Positions 35,851 through 46,313 of a DNA stretch of 64,000 nt are shown here, piece after piece. A model generated the notes under the pieces. It was not told the DNA's origin, did not search any database, and saw only the letters and a program-made list of their open reading frames with translations. The translations under genes and the position numbers were made by a program. Position 1 is the stretch's first letter, and each line of letters starts with the position of its first letter. The DNA is from Nomia melanderi (taxonomy: Eukaryota > Arthropoda > Insecta > Hymenoptera > Halictidae), in contig NC_134999.1 in the NCBI RefSeq assembly GCF_051020985.1, forward strand, positions 24,399,160-24,463,159. Reading direction: 5' to 3'.

Positions 35851-35995
35851 AGCGAGATCGGATGTTCACATTTGAAAGACTAAGTCACAAAACAATGATT
35901 TAATCGGTGAAACAGCAAGAGAGTACGTAGTCTCCTGTTGTCCTATTAATTAAGACTTTCCAAAGTATCGTCCGCAAACGGTTGAACGCGATTCT
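35851..35995. mobile_element. Family B fragment
   Basis: AACAGCAAGAGAGTACGTAG, TCCTATTAATTAAGAC and TCGTCCGCAAACGGTTGAA are the second part of B. The left terminus is missing and the element abuts the C element. Confidence 0.75.
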
Positions 35996-36375
35996 ACCTC
36001 GATTCACGATCGATCGTATCGAAGACAAGTGGGTGCGTTCGGCGTCGAATTCGATGCAGACGTCAGGAACGTCCTTCGAGGGCGCGGAGTACACGGCGTC
36101 AGCGACAACGACACGATCACGAAAAGTCTGTGTGAGAGATATTGATTCGGTCGTCCCTCTTTTTCTGCGGTAGTCACGTGAAAGAAGTGGACGAAGCTCG
36201 AAGCCGCATTCGTGCACGTAGTATATCGATTCGACCGAGAGAGCCGAACGGAGTCCCTCGAGTACGCGAAAAAATCTCGGCACCTGAAAAATATACGCGG
36301 ATCACGGGAATCTTGTTTGTCCAACCACCCCCGCACTTCACGCTGCAACCACCGTACCGGTCGAAGCGACTGCTT
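35996..36375. other. GC-rich island, no gene recognised
   Basis: CpG-rich unique sequence with overlapping frames of up to 127 codons on both strands and no domain. Flanked by TTAA elements. Confidence 0.4.
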
Positions 36376-36379
36376 TCGA

Positions 36380-37400
36380 TTTTTTTGTTTAGCAATTATC
36401 GATATCTTCGAAGCATCGAATATTCGAAATGATCTCGAAAATACATAGCTTCGCTTGAATACTGTACGAAGAAACTGAAATAATCTATCGTTGCATTCAT
36501 TATATTGATTGCTTGGTAGATCTGGTACAATTGCGATACTACGAATATAGAAAAAATTGTTAAAAGTAGAGATTGCAATAAAATAGAATGTCGAGTGTGA
36601 CTTGACATAGGACTGCTAAGGGTTAACGTTGAATGCCATGGGGATGACCAGAGCTTCCGAATTACTTGAAAATAATGATCATTCGTCAGACAACGTCGAA
36701 TGACAATGTTCAATCGATAATAATGTAACCTAACGATCGCAATGCAAAAAAGAAGTGATCGTTCCTTATCTTTGCTACAAAAGGAGAAACGATACATAAA
36801 ACTGAAGTTTTTCATGGCAGTCAATGCGTTAACGACCGGAGCTTCTAAATTACTTGAAAACTATTGTTTGTCAATTATAATTTGTTTGATAGAGGAAATA
36901 ACTAGATAACAGTGGAACCTAAACTACGAAAGAACGAAACATGAATCTTTGAAGACTTCTGTGGCAGTCAACGTGTTAAATTCGAACTACTGTCGGAATG
37001 ACTGGTTTCCTTGTTTCAATGATCGATACCTTGGAAACACTGAATATTCCAAATGATTTCGAAAATATATAGTTTCGTTTGAATATTATAGTATTCGAAG
37101 AAACTGAAGTAATATATCGTTGCATTCAATTATATTGATCGCTTGGTAGATCTAGTATTAATTGTCGCAGAAAGTTTTTTTAGTATTACTTCAGATAGTT
37201 CTAGATGAAATGATTGTAGTTCGTAATGATTTTCAAAATAAATAGCTTCGTTTCAGTACTATAATGAGTGACCGAAGAAACTGAAAGTAATCTATTGTTA
37301 CAATTTTTATAGCAATTGCATATTAATCGTATTAAATGCTATACAGAGAGCGTTATCTAACTACGAAAAAATTCTAGTGAAAATTCTAGTTTTGGTATTA
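36380..37400. mobile_element. Cluster of family E, D and F elements
   Basis: E interior at 36380-36530; a D right half ending CATAGGACTGCTAAGGGTTAA at 36626; F composite at 36623-36979; another E copy at about 36980-37172 ending TAGATCTAGTATTAA; and a further E interior at 37220-37400. Adjacent members share their TTAA. Confidence 0.8.
36623..36979. mobile_element. Family F two-part composite (partner 4438-4767)
   Basis: TTAACGTTGAATGCCATGG to GGCAGTCAACGTGTTAA, with a middle boundary at TTAACGACCGG (36838). Both parts are alignable with 4438-4613 and 4610-4767 through strings such as AATGACAATGTTCAATCG and ATTACTTGAAAACTATTG. Confidence 0.85.
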
Positions 37401-37484
37401 AAAACTGACGAACGTTCCGTTTCTGGGGACTGAAATCGATGGAGAATTTCGGGCGACGGCAGATACCTGCTGTACCCGCGTTTT

Positions 37485-37815
37485 TAACGATTGGCCAAGT
37501 ATTGCTATAAGAAAATAGTTTTAGAGGGAAATGACTGATTTTAGATTACATTTGATTGATTATGGCGTAACAGAAGCTTCTATAGAGCTTGAATAGCTTT
37601 GAATGAGATAATAATCTGTGTTTTTAAGGAAGTATTACTATAAGAAAATAGTTTTAGAGGAAAATGACCGATTTTAGATAACATTTGATTGATTATGATG
37701 TAACATAAGCTTCTATAGAGTTCGAGTAGCTTTGAATGAGACAATAATCTGCGTTTTTAACAAAGTATTGCCTGAAGAAAACAATTTCAAAGAGAAATGA
37801 CTGAATTTTTGTCAT
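37485..37815. repeat. Tandem repeat, 133-bp unit, about 2.5 copies
   Basis: CTATAAGAAAATAGTTTTAG occurs at 37505 and 37638, and a diverged third start near 37771. Units share GCTTCTATAGAG and GCTTTGAATGAGA. Confidence 0.92.
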
Positions 37816-37839
37816 CTTCATTGGACACTTGCGAAAGAA

Positions 37840-38475
37840 ATCACAGCCAGTTAACTGTTTCAACACGATCGAACATCTGAAATCAGATCGGCTTTACATT
37901 CCAGCATCTCGATCGCAAAAATCCGATACAATAAAGAAACGTTCGTTACTAAGTCTCAGTGAATGATCCAGCATCGAAAGATCGTTCCGGGCACGGTCAG
38001 TTCCGTCGATTCCCCATCCGCCGGGGAAATCCCCGGGAAAACAAACGTTTCGACCGGGAACGTTTTTCTTTCTGGTATTTTCTAGTGCGTTGAACGCGCA
38101 CATACGTCCCCATAACTCTTGTCGGGTAACATGAGAAACGAGTCGACTGCCTCGGGTCCGCTTTTCGTAAGCGGCTTACTCGCGCGACGGAAAATTGTAC
38201 TACGCTGCACTCTCCGTTCCTTCTCCTCGGCTTTTCTTTTCCTTTTTCTTTGCCTTAACTGTCTCCCCGGCTCGTATATAAAGGCGCATACTTATTCGCG
38301 GATGCGTGTACGCGCGCCGGCTCGTTTCGCTGTTTTCCTCCGGACTTCTCGCCGCGAGACGCGCGAGGAAACGCGGTTTCTCGCCGGTTAACGCGCGATA
38401 GCCGGAATTATGTTCGTCGCGAGCTCGTCGGGGGATTTCGAAGCCGATAAATACTCCGCGAGCGGATTTTAACGT
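37840..38475. promoter_or_regulatory. GC-rich island with a TATATAAAG string
   Basis: CpG-rich unique sequence. CGTATATAAAGGCGC at about 38273 looks like an insect TATA box and is followed by GC-rich sequence typical of a 5' UTR, but no initiator or donor is convincing. It could be a minor or enhancer-associated promoter. Confidence 0.35.
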
Positions 38476-38589
38476 TTTGTTTAATCTGTTATACCGATTC
38501 GAGATGTACGAGGTTTTCGAAGGTTCTCTTTTGATGATTATTTGGCAATTGTTGGCTGTAATGGTGTTTCGAAGCTGTGAATATCAAAA

Positions 38590-38830
38590 TTAACCCTCTG
38601 CAATCGAGAGGTTTTTTAGTCGCCACCTGATTCGAGGTAACAAATTTATAAAATTTTTAATTCAATATTAACACTAGAACTACCGTGTGTTTAATAGGAT
38701 TACTATATAATTCCCATAGAAATTGTGACAATAGATTGTTTCCAGTTTCTTCCGACATTCGTTATAGTCAAGTGAAACTATTGATTTTCAAGAGAATTTT
38801 GAATATTCAATGATTGTTTTGAATATTTCT
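38590..38830. mobile_element. Family A remnant interrupted by family E (partner 17731-18029)
   Basis: TTAACCCTCTGCAATCGAGA to TTCAATA, then TTAACACTAGAACTACCGTG at 38668 and E interior to about 38822, where the similarity stops. The E right terminus is missing. Confidence 0.85.
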
Positions 38831-40077
38831 CATCGAATCGAGTTGTAATCATTCGCAATGATCGAAGCATCCTTTTGCAGACACAAACATGCTTATGTCT
38901 GACCACCTTATTGTATCATTGCCTTTAGTCCCATCATTCGATTGTTTATTCGCGCAGTGTACATTTGAAACAGTAGCATCTGTATTAATTACCAACAGTT
39001 TATTACCGGGCGGGAGGGGTGTAATCTGGGGAAATGGATTGCCAAGTAGCACGCAAATGAATAGAGGCGCGGAGCAACTGAGATAGATTAAATTCATTTG
39101 CGAATTAAAATTCAGATATAATTTCCTTTATGCGCGGACGTACTTACGTCGTTATCAGCGGCTTAACATTTATCTCTCCTCCAATGACGAGTCAAATATT
39201 TCCAGGGAAATATTTGAATTAAACAATTTGCATGAGAGTATATTATTTTATTCTGACACGTTGAGTTTCTTTGATTTAAACGACGTTATCTTGTTGTAAC
39301 AAGTGCTAGTCATTTAATCGTGATATTCACAGAAATATAAAATTAACTGATTATTAAAAATAATCACGTGAGGCTCGTGAAGATTTGAAAGAGAATTTGG
39401 TAATTATTACTCACTTCTTGCGAACGGAATTTGAATTTCAAACGTGGACATGGAATATGCTCAAAATTCGTCTGTTTTATACACGAATACACGTAAATAA
39501 CTCAAACTAGAACACACCCCTGAAAAACTTTGGAATTTCCCTGATTCTCAAATTGTTCGAACATCCCCACGTTCTGAAATGAAACAAAACACGATTCTAA
39601 ATATCAGAGCTTCAATAATCAAATCTCATTGTTCTTAAACAATTCCGCAACTATAGTTTATAGTAGCCGAAATTTGTAAGGCCGGGGGAACAATTTTTGG
39701 AAAATAAACTCCTTTTAATCCCGACTTTTATTGAGGCAACGCAACAGGTCTTCACCCCATACCGGGAGAATCTAAAGCAACGAACCTACGGAGCACAATT
39801 CGATTCAAAATTAACAAACATTCCATCACCGTGTCGTAACGCATGAAACCCAGTCGGATAACATCATCGATAAGCCGAGAATCTGTTCGGAAACGGAGAT
39901 ATCATCAGCTATCTAATCTAATCAACGCGAATGACATCGCCCTGTGACAAGGAAAAAGTGAAACAGCGAAACGATGTGTCTCGTTTCGGCAAAAATCGAG
40001 TGTTCGGTTGAAAATTTATGAAAATTTCAAACTGAGTCTGAGAAATCTGAGTGTTGTTTATATTCTTGGAATATAAA
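38831..40077. other. AT-rich non-coding stretch
   Basis: Overlapping opposite frames of 82 and 65 codons at 38849-39097 have no domain. No RNA or clear repeat seen. Confidence 0.4.
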
Positions 40078-40273
40078 TTAACCCTTTGCACTCGAGCACC
40101 TTTCAATCGTTTGATTTGACCGAACAAAACGATCAAATTTAGAATATCCAAATAAAATAGTTCTGTCACTTATTTTACACAAGGTATTTCTTTATATTAG
40201 TTGCAAAATATTGATATCTTATAAAAATAATAAACATTTGCTGAGAAAAATATTGTCGAATGCAAAGGGTTGA
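40078..40273. mobile_element. Family A element
   Basis: TTAACCCTTTGCACTCGAGC to GTCGAATGCAAAGGGTTGA, 196 bp, one flank decayed to TTGA. No ORF. Confidence 0.85.
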
Positions 40274-40287
40274 ATATTATTTTTCTA

Positions 40288-40519
40288 TTAACCCTTAGCA
40301 CTACACTTAGTTTTGTGATGTGATAGCAACTGCTACCAATTTTGATAGTCTTACTGAAAATTAACAATGTTAGAACATTTCTAGATCTTCAATTCCCTTT
40401 TTAGTACAAACTTTGTATATTTGGAAGATCTAACAATCTTAAGGTAGTTTAAAAATTCATTCAAATATTCAATATTATAACTACTGCAATATTGGAGCCT
40501 ATAGAGTTCAAAGGGTTAA
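40288..40519. mobile_element. Family C element, uninterrupted
   Basis: TTAACCCTTAGCACTACAC to CCTATAGAGTTCAAAGGGTTAA-type right end, 232 bp. Useful reference for the interrupted copy at 35505-35850. Confidence 0.85.
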
Positions 40520-40929
40520 TCACTACCTATAACTAAACGTAGACATGGAATCACACCTTTCTCCATTTCCCTGCAAGTTTGACCTTGAATGACCTTGAGT
40601 CGCATGTCGTTGAATTCGTCTTAAAACGCACTATTCGACGGCGAATAAAAAAACGTACCATCCCATTAAAAAAAAGAAAGTTGGCCTTCACCTTGGAGTG
40701 TCCATGTCCTCCTCGGTATCGAACTTTCTGAAACATTTTCGCTGTAATCAATATTTCCAGAGACATTCGACTGTCTATAATCTCCACCCTAATGTCAACA
40801 CCATAAAATAACAATTCACTATTTCCCAAACCACGAAACCTCAAATTTCGTCACACTTCGAATTCAATCAACGTTCAAACATCCCACAAAGCGTCTCAAC
40901 GTGCGTCAAGGGGTTGATCTGAAAGAAAT
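40520..40929. other. Non-coding stretch before the CpG-rich block
   Basis: Short minus-strand frame without domain. A G-type end GTCAAGGGGTTGATC is at about 40905-40919, immediately upstream of the CpG-rich block. Confidence 0.45.
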
Positions 40930-42318
40930 CAGTAGCGGCTGATCCGCAGCCTCCTCGAGCGTGAAGCGTGCTTGCATTGGTAGTCCCGCGCTTGTCCGCT
41001 TGACGATCCCGTTTCCGCAGCCAGAGCAGATCTCCATCTTTACGCAAAAACCTTTGATCTCTGCGTGGCCCCACCTCCGTCACCTGCCCGCCCCTCGACG
41101 GCGCCCGCCCCTCGCGGGCGACTCGAAGCGTTTCAAGCCTCGCATCCGCAGTAACGCGAGTTTTCGCTTTTGGTCTGTTTCCAGAACAGCAGAATCCGGA
41201 GAGTCCGATCGCGGGAGGAACCAGGAGTGCGCCGACTAAATGACGTGAATCCGAGGAACGGAAGCGCAACGTCACTCGCTAACTCGCAGCCCCCCTCCCC
41301 CGGACCTGCCCCCCGTCTGTCCGTCCGTCTCTCCGTTCTCCGTCCCGAAGGAACACAGAACAACCCCCGCCGACCCGCTTCGCCGACCGCCTCGCTTTCT
41401 CCGCTCCTTCGGCTCCTTCAGGAACATCCCCGGCCCACCGCCGCCACCTACCTCCCCCATAGACCGTTCTCCACTTCCCGTAGACACACGAGAACACGCT
41501 TGAGAACCGGCTTGAGGACACCACGACCGGCTTTCGACATCTATACTTACACGCTAGATAAGTCTCTCCAACGACCGGACATAGATCGGAGAACAGCTAG
41601 AGAGCACACGACACTACACACCACACTACACGCTCCCGTCGACGTTTAGCTTCGAAGGCTTCAAGCTTTGCCAGCGCTCCGGTTGCTACGCTAGAGGATC
41701 AAGATCGAAGAGCATCGGAGGAAAGGAAGCCAGAGCCTAACTGCTGCCGATAGACCGCCTTTCGCTTTGACTCGGCGAGAACCCGCTCCGGAAACGCTCC
41801 TCTTCGGCTGCAGCCGCTGCCCTTGCTCGCTTTGCGACCTCGACGTCAACGGAGGAACGAAGAATTCTGGGAGACACGCCAGCAGCTACTTTCTCTCTCT
41901 CTCTCTCACTATCTTGCTGTCCAGCTAACCGCTAACTCGGCAAACTAAGCTGCACTGTCTCTCTGTAGCGACTAACCGCTCCCATCGATAACGCGCGATA
42001 AAGAGCAGCAGCCGATAACCGCCCGGTATCTCGCGCGGTCTAAGAATAGTTTAACATCGCGAGCAGACCAGCGCGGTTTTTACACGGTGTTCGATACGCG
42101 ACAACGAAGTCTAGGCGAGCGCGGATAGATTCACGCAGTTCTTACCTTTGTTCTACGGTTACGCGAGTTTTACGGTTCGTCGTCGTCTTCGTCTTCGTCG
42201 TCGTCGTCGGCTTCGGAAAAGTCTACACGGAAGATACAGTGAAGTGGAAGACCGACTGCTCGAGGCCGCGTTTGTGCTACTGTGAGATCGCACGCTAAGC
42301 GAAGACAACCTTCCAAAG
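40930..42318 (+). promoter_or_regulatory. CpG-rich promoter and candidate 5' UTR exon upstream of muscleblind
   Basis: This is one of the two longest GC-rich, CpG-dense blocks in the window. It has long pyrimidine and CCG/GTCC runs, a CT microsatellite at about 41893-41910 and a GTC/TTC run at about 42178-42212. Composition falls abruptly to AT-rich at 42319, where a possible donor CCAAAG|GTACTA lies; another, CTAAG|GTGACT, follows near 42369. It ends about 800-1000 bp before the muscleblind start exon on the same strand, so I infer a non-coding first exon with its promoter. A TCAGTA initiator-like string occurs near 40930 and a TGACGT site near 41241, but I cannot place the start. No protein domain is seen in its open frames. 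Confidence 0.6.
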
Positions 42319-43089
42319 GTACTATATTTTAGATTGTTTCTTGTACCTGGCACTCGCGGGATTTCTAAGGTGACTTGAAGAAATTTAAGTTATGTCAGCC
42401 TGAGTCACTTATGAGAGTTAAAGGAACGATTTGTAGGGCACAGATTTGAAAGTCCAAAGAATCTTTGGGAAAAGCAATGTGAAATAAAAAAATTTAAGAT
42501 TAAAATATTGTTTGTGGTGTCCAAATTTTAAAAGCAAAGAAACTTTTGGAAATGCAATATGAAATAATCAAAAAATCTAAGTAAAAGGTTCAAATGTCAC
42601 TCAAAGTCACTTACGAAAATAAAAAAGAACAATTAAAATACTGTTTATAGTATCCAAATTTGAGAGCCCAAAGAAACTTCCATAAAGTCACCACAAAACC
42701 CTCAAAGAACCCAAATAAATTTAAACGTCACTGAAAGTCATTTACAAAAATAAAAGGAACGATTAAAATATTGTTTATAGTATCCAAATTTGAAACCCTA
42801 AAGAAACTTTCGTAAAAGCAATACAAAATAATCAAAAAATCCAACTAAAAAGTTTAAATATCACTCAAAGTCACTTACGAGAACAAAAGAACCAATTACT
42901 AGTGCCCAAATTTCAAATCCCAAAGAAACTCCCACAAAATCAGCACAAAACACTGAAAGAACCCAAATAAATTCAAACGTCACTCAAAGTCACTTACAAG
43001 AACAAAAGAACCAATTACTAGTGCCCAAATTTCAAGTCCCAAAGAAACTTCCACAAAACACTGAAAGAACCCAAATAAATTGAAACGTG
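42319..43089 (+). repeat. Short intron filled by a ~130-bp degenerate tandem repeat
   Basis: The string GTCACTCAAAGTCACTTA or close variants recurs near 42596, 42727, 42860 and 42979, with a diverged first copy near 42394. The spacings between the later copies are 131, 133 and 119 bp. Units also share AAATTTGAAAGCCCAAAGAAAC and AACCCAAATAAATT. The array fills nearly all of the interval between the candidate first exon and the start exon. Related units recur downstream at 54.4-55.0 and 57.05-57.6 kb. Confidence 0.8.
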
Positions 43090-43315
43090 AAAGTGACATC
43101 GTAGACGTAACCTTCCGCGACCTCGCGAAGTCCCGTGAGTGCCAAGTTCAGGGTGCAGGTCAGACTAAAGCAAAAACCGCTTGTATCGTTGGCAAGATCA
43201 GCTGGTGCGAGTGAACGCGATCGAGCAGGCCCGCAGAGGAAGAGGATAAATCAAAGCCGCCGAAAGCCTGCGCGCCCGCTGAGGAAGAGTCTCGTGGTCT
43301 TCCAGGACTGGAAGT
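43090..43315 (+). other. mbl: Probable 5' UTR part of the muscleblind start exon
   Basis: Composition switches sharply from AT-rich tandem repeat to GC-rich sequence near 43090 and stays so up to the ATG. The splice acceptor is not clear. Candidates are CTTCCAG|GACTGG ending at 43304 (the best pyrimidine run), TTCAG|GG near 43150, TGCAG|GT near 43158 and ATCAG|CTGG near 43200. None has a strong polypyrimidine tract, so the exon may begin anywhere in this interval or be an alternative first exon. Confidence 0.6.
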
Positions 43316-43501
43316 ATGGCAATGGTCAACATGAATAACCTACTGAATGGCAAGGACTCCCGATGGCTGCAGCTAGAGGTTTGCAGGGAGTTCCAGCGCA
43401 ACAAGTGCACCAGGCCCGATACAGAATGCAAGTTCGCTCATCCGCCAGCTAATGTCGAGGTGCAGAACGGACGGGTCACTGCTTGCTACGACAGTATCAA
43501 G
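43316..43501 (+). CDS. mbl: muscleblind, first coding exon (partial gene)
   Basis: This exon encodes the N-terminal 62 residues of a muscleblind/MBNL RNA-binding protein, a nuclear and cytoplasmic regulator of alternative splicing that binds YGCY motifs. The peptide opens MAMVNMNNLLNGKDSRWLQL and carries a complete CCCH finger of the family spacing C-x7-C-x6-C-x3-H, with Cys23, Cys31, Cys38 and His42. Cys57 is the first ligand of the second finger. The exon ends after Lys62 in phase 0 at AAG|GTAATT, so finger 2 is split by an intron, as in known mbl/MBNL genes. The ATG at 43316 is chosen because A is at -3 and G at +4 and the peptide start matches insect muscleblind. The continuation is not found before 64000. 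In Drosophila the exon holding this start is the source of the abundant circular RNA circMbl, so circularisation is plausible here but not shown by the sequence alone. Confidence 0.96.
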
Positions 43502-43507
43502 GTAATT
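43499..43507 (+). other. mbl: 5' splice site of the muscleblind coding exon
   Basis: AAG|GTAATT: the GT at 43502-43503 directly follows the Lys62 codon. The position matches the conserved intron that splits zinc finger 2 of muscleblind proteins. Everything from here to the window end is probably this intron. Confidence 0.9.
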
Positions 43508-43551
43508 AGCCATTGTATAATCGTGGATCACGCGATTGTTCGATCTTTGAT

Positions 43552-44159
43552 CGATCCCTTTGCGGACGAACGTTTGAAATATAGAAAATGATAAATTATA
43601 TATCGAATCCTTTGCACTCTGTAGGCACCTCAGTCGCTAATTGATTTGACACAGCGAAATAGAGTTTGACATTTAATATTAAACTTTGTACAACGCATCG
43701 AAGTATTAAAATAAAACAACCTGTTTCTTTAACACTAGGTTTACGGGCATTTATTGTACAGTTTATTCTATTGTTCTGGGGAAGTATTCGTTCATTTAGA
43801 TTTTGGAAATTGTAGATGTAGAAATAATCAATCAGGATTCATATTCGTGTAATTGGATCAACGAAAACCGATTGAAACATTTACCTAATAATGTTTATAA
43901 AATTCAATCTTCAAATTGACGCGTTCTGTAAACCTAGTGTTAATTTATGTACGATTTCTCGTTAAGTCAGTTTGAAAGAATGTCGTTCGTTTTCGTTAAG
44001 AAATCTTGAGTGCTTCTAATGAGAAACTTATGGAGTGCAAAGGGTGAAACTACGTACTGATCTGCTGTTCTAGTAATTAAATCAATAGTTCGTGACTTAG
44101 AGTTGCTAATGTGAACTCTGATTGTGGAAAGATATTGACATTCGTCCACAGAGGGTTAA
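43552..44159. mobile_element. Family B element interrupted by A, itself interrupted by E
   Basis: B left end CCCTTTGCGGACGAACG at 43556; B resumes at about 44049 (GAAACTACGTACTGATC) and ends ATTCGTCCACAGAGGGTTAA at 44159. Between them an A-type element runs from CCTTTGCACTCTGTAGG (43609) to GGAGTGCAAAGGG (44044). Inside this, 43739-43943 is an E-type element (TTAACACTAGGTTTACGG to CTGTAAACCTAGTGTTAA). All lie just after the muscleblind donor. Confidence 0.88.
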
Positions 44160-44700
44160 CCCTTTGCACTCGACAATATTTTTCATTAGAAACTCATTAT
44201 TTAAGAATATTGTCAGCAACTTACGTGAAAAGATATCTTACATTAATTATGGAGAATAGTTTTATTTCTGTTTCACGTGTTAACCCTTTGCACTGGACAA
44301 TATTTTTTATTAGAAACATTTTCTGGTGAAATTTTAAAGATATTATCTGCATCTTACGTGAAAAGATATCTTGCATTCATTATGGAGAATTGTTTTATTT
44401 CTGTTTCACGTGTTAACCCTTTGCACTCGAAGTTTTTCAGAAATATTTGAGATTTGAATATTTTCTGATGAGATAAAATTGATATTTTGTGAAACTAACA
44501 AAGGTATTTTGTTTGAATATTTCTCAGAATGATGCATTATGGGAAATATAATATTAAATATCAAATTTTATAGTTTGAAATCAAGTAATGCGTCACCTCT
44601 CGAGTGCAAAGGGTTAATATCTTATTTAATATTTTATATTGAATTTTTCATTTTATCATTTTACTGCGTTCGATCAAATGATTGAGTCGCCTGTCGAGTG
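44156..44700. mobile_element. Head-to-tail family A units and an intact A element
   Basis: TTAACCCTTTGCACT starts at 44156, 44280 and 44413 (offsets 124 and 133 bp); the first two units share GTGAAAAGATATCTT and end in TTTCACGTGTTAA. The third is an intact 204-bp element, 44413-44616, with a 14-bp perfect inverted end (CCCTTTGCACTCGA) and TTAA on both sides. A further right end CGAGTGCAAAG is at about 44697. Confidence 0.92.
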
Positions 44701-45149
44701 CAAAGTCAGAAAGACACCTGAAATTTTCAGTTAATTCTTTTCCAAGTTTAATTGTGTACTCAGAATTGACTTGTCGACTTTTCTTATGATGATTATGAAG
44801 TTCACTATAGGGAATAGAGAATTTAATTGAAAGGATTGTTAGTGAGAAGAGAATTTTAAGTGAAAATTTCGAGTGTCTGACAGCTTCGGTAATTTTCGTC
44901 CTGATTCTAACGACATTTTCTATTTTTCATAGTAATATGTTTCGTATTATGATTTCGTACGAATTTCGTGTAATATTGATGTAATATTCACCATCAAATA
45001 GCTATCACAGGAGATTCTTCATATTTTCAGTGCTAATTTTGCTAACGAGCGTGAAACGAGTCGCTCAGAGGCCAATCCGATTAAATAAAAAATAGGAAAA
45101 TAAAGAAAATTAATATTTGGACTGAAATGATTATACAATATCATTATAC
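44701..45149. other. AT-rich intronic sequence
   Basis: No gene, RNA or clear repeat. Confidence 0.4.
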
Positions 45150-45600
45150 ATACAGGTCTATAAAATAGACAAAAAATCAGAAAGTATCAAAAACCGACTC
45201 AAATTACTTTGACTCTTAGTATCAAGAAATGACTCAAATTACACTAGCTTTCCATCGACTCAAACTTCAATAAAAAATAACAACATTCTCATATGTTCCT
45301 GATCCACTAGAAAAAGCGAAGAACCGAGTAAATCCTCGAATAACTAAAAATAACACAATTTACTCCCTTAAAATAGACAAAAAATCGACTCAACCGCGCT
45401 ATTCTCCGATCGACTCAAATTACACTAGCTTCCGATTGACTCAAATTTCAATAAAAAATAACAACATTCTCATATGTTGCTAATCCACTAGAAAAATCAA
45501 AGAACCTCGAACAATTAAAAATAACACAATTAACTCCATCAAAACAGACAAAAATTCAGAAACTATCAAAAAACCGACTTAACCGCGCTTCCGATCTCAA
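45150..45600. repeat. Tandem repeat, 181-bp unit, about 2.5 copies
   Basis: CTCAAATTACACTAGCTT is at about 45233 and 45414; both are followed by ATAACAACATTCTCATATGT and ATCCACTAGAAAAA. Partial unit to the right. Confidence 0.9.
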
Positions 45601-45689
45601 AAACCCACTAATTTCTCACAGAACCAAACAACACATCCATTTCCATGAAACCTCGCATCCAGCACCACGAAGTCAGTAAATTACTCGAT

Positions 45690-46190
45690 CAAAAGTTCGC
45701 AAAGTTCGGAAGTCTCGAAGTTCCGAACGTATCGAGACACTGATTAAAATTCATAGGAACCGGCCGATCCCGGTAACGAATAGGGGACATCGGTCCGTCT
45801 TTAATAAAACTGTCGCCGTATAAATTTCCCGGAGCGGCGAGGAGCAAACAGGCGCGAGTACACGCGATTAAACGGAAGAAACGAAAAAAGATACGCGATC
45901 GGGCGTCTCCGCTCCGGAGATATTGAATTCGAGGATCGAGGTTGTAGTTATTAATAGCGACAATTACTCAACGGGGGGCGGAGGGACGAACAGCGGAGTT
46001 TTACAAATTAGAGCCGAGGGCAGGCTCGCTCGCGCAAAAATTGGAGACGCTTGCGTCAATAATCCGACCGTCTCTAGGCACTTTATTGTCTGACGCCGAT
46101 TAGATAACGACGGAGACGATCGGGCGCGGCGTTTCGTTTAATCTCGAGTCAATATTCGTTTCGGGTTTTGTGTTTTTGTAGGTTTGCCTG
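45690..46190. other. GC-rich island within the muscleblind intron
   Basis: CpG-rich unique sequence without a convincing frame. Candidate intronic enhancer. Confidence 0.4.
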
Positions 46191-46313
46191 GAAGTGGATG
46201 GAGCTTTCGAATATTCCGAGTTTTCGTGTTAACCGCTGGAATTCACACTGTTTTCCATCTGACGGCTGAATTTCCAAAATCGATGGAAATATTGATATCA
46301 AAATATTTCCATT

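Noticed and set aside
42178..42212. Expandable trinucleotide run as a disease-type repeat
   Set aside because: A short, interrupted GTC/TTC mix with no sign of expansion.
43135..43338. Upstream frame overlapping the muscleblind start as a uORF
   Set aside because: It begins at GTG, not ATG, in the sequence, and no evidence supports initiation there.
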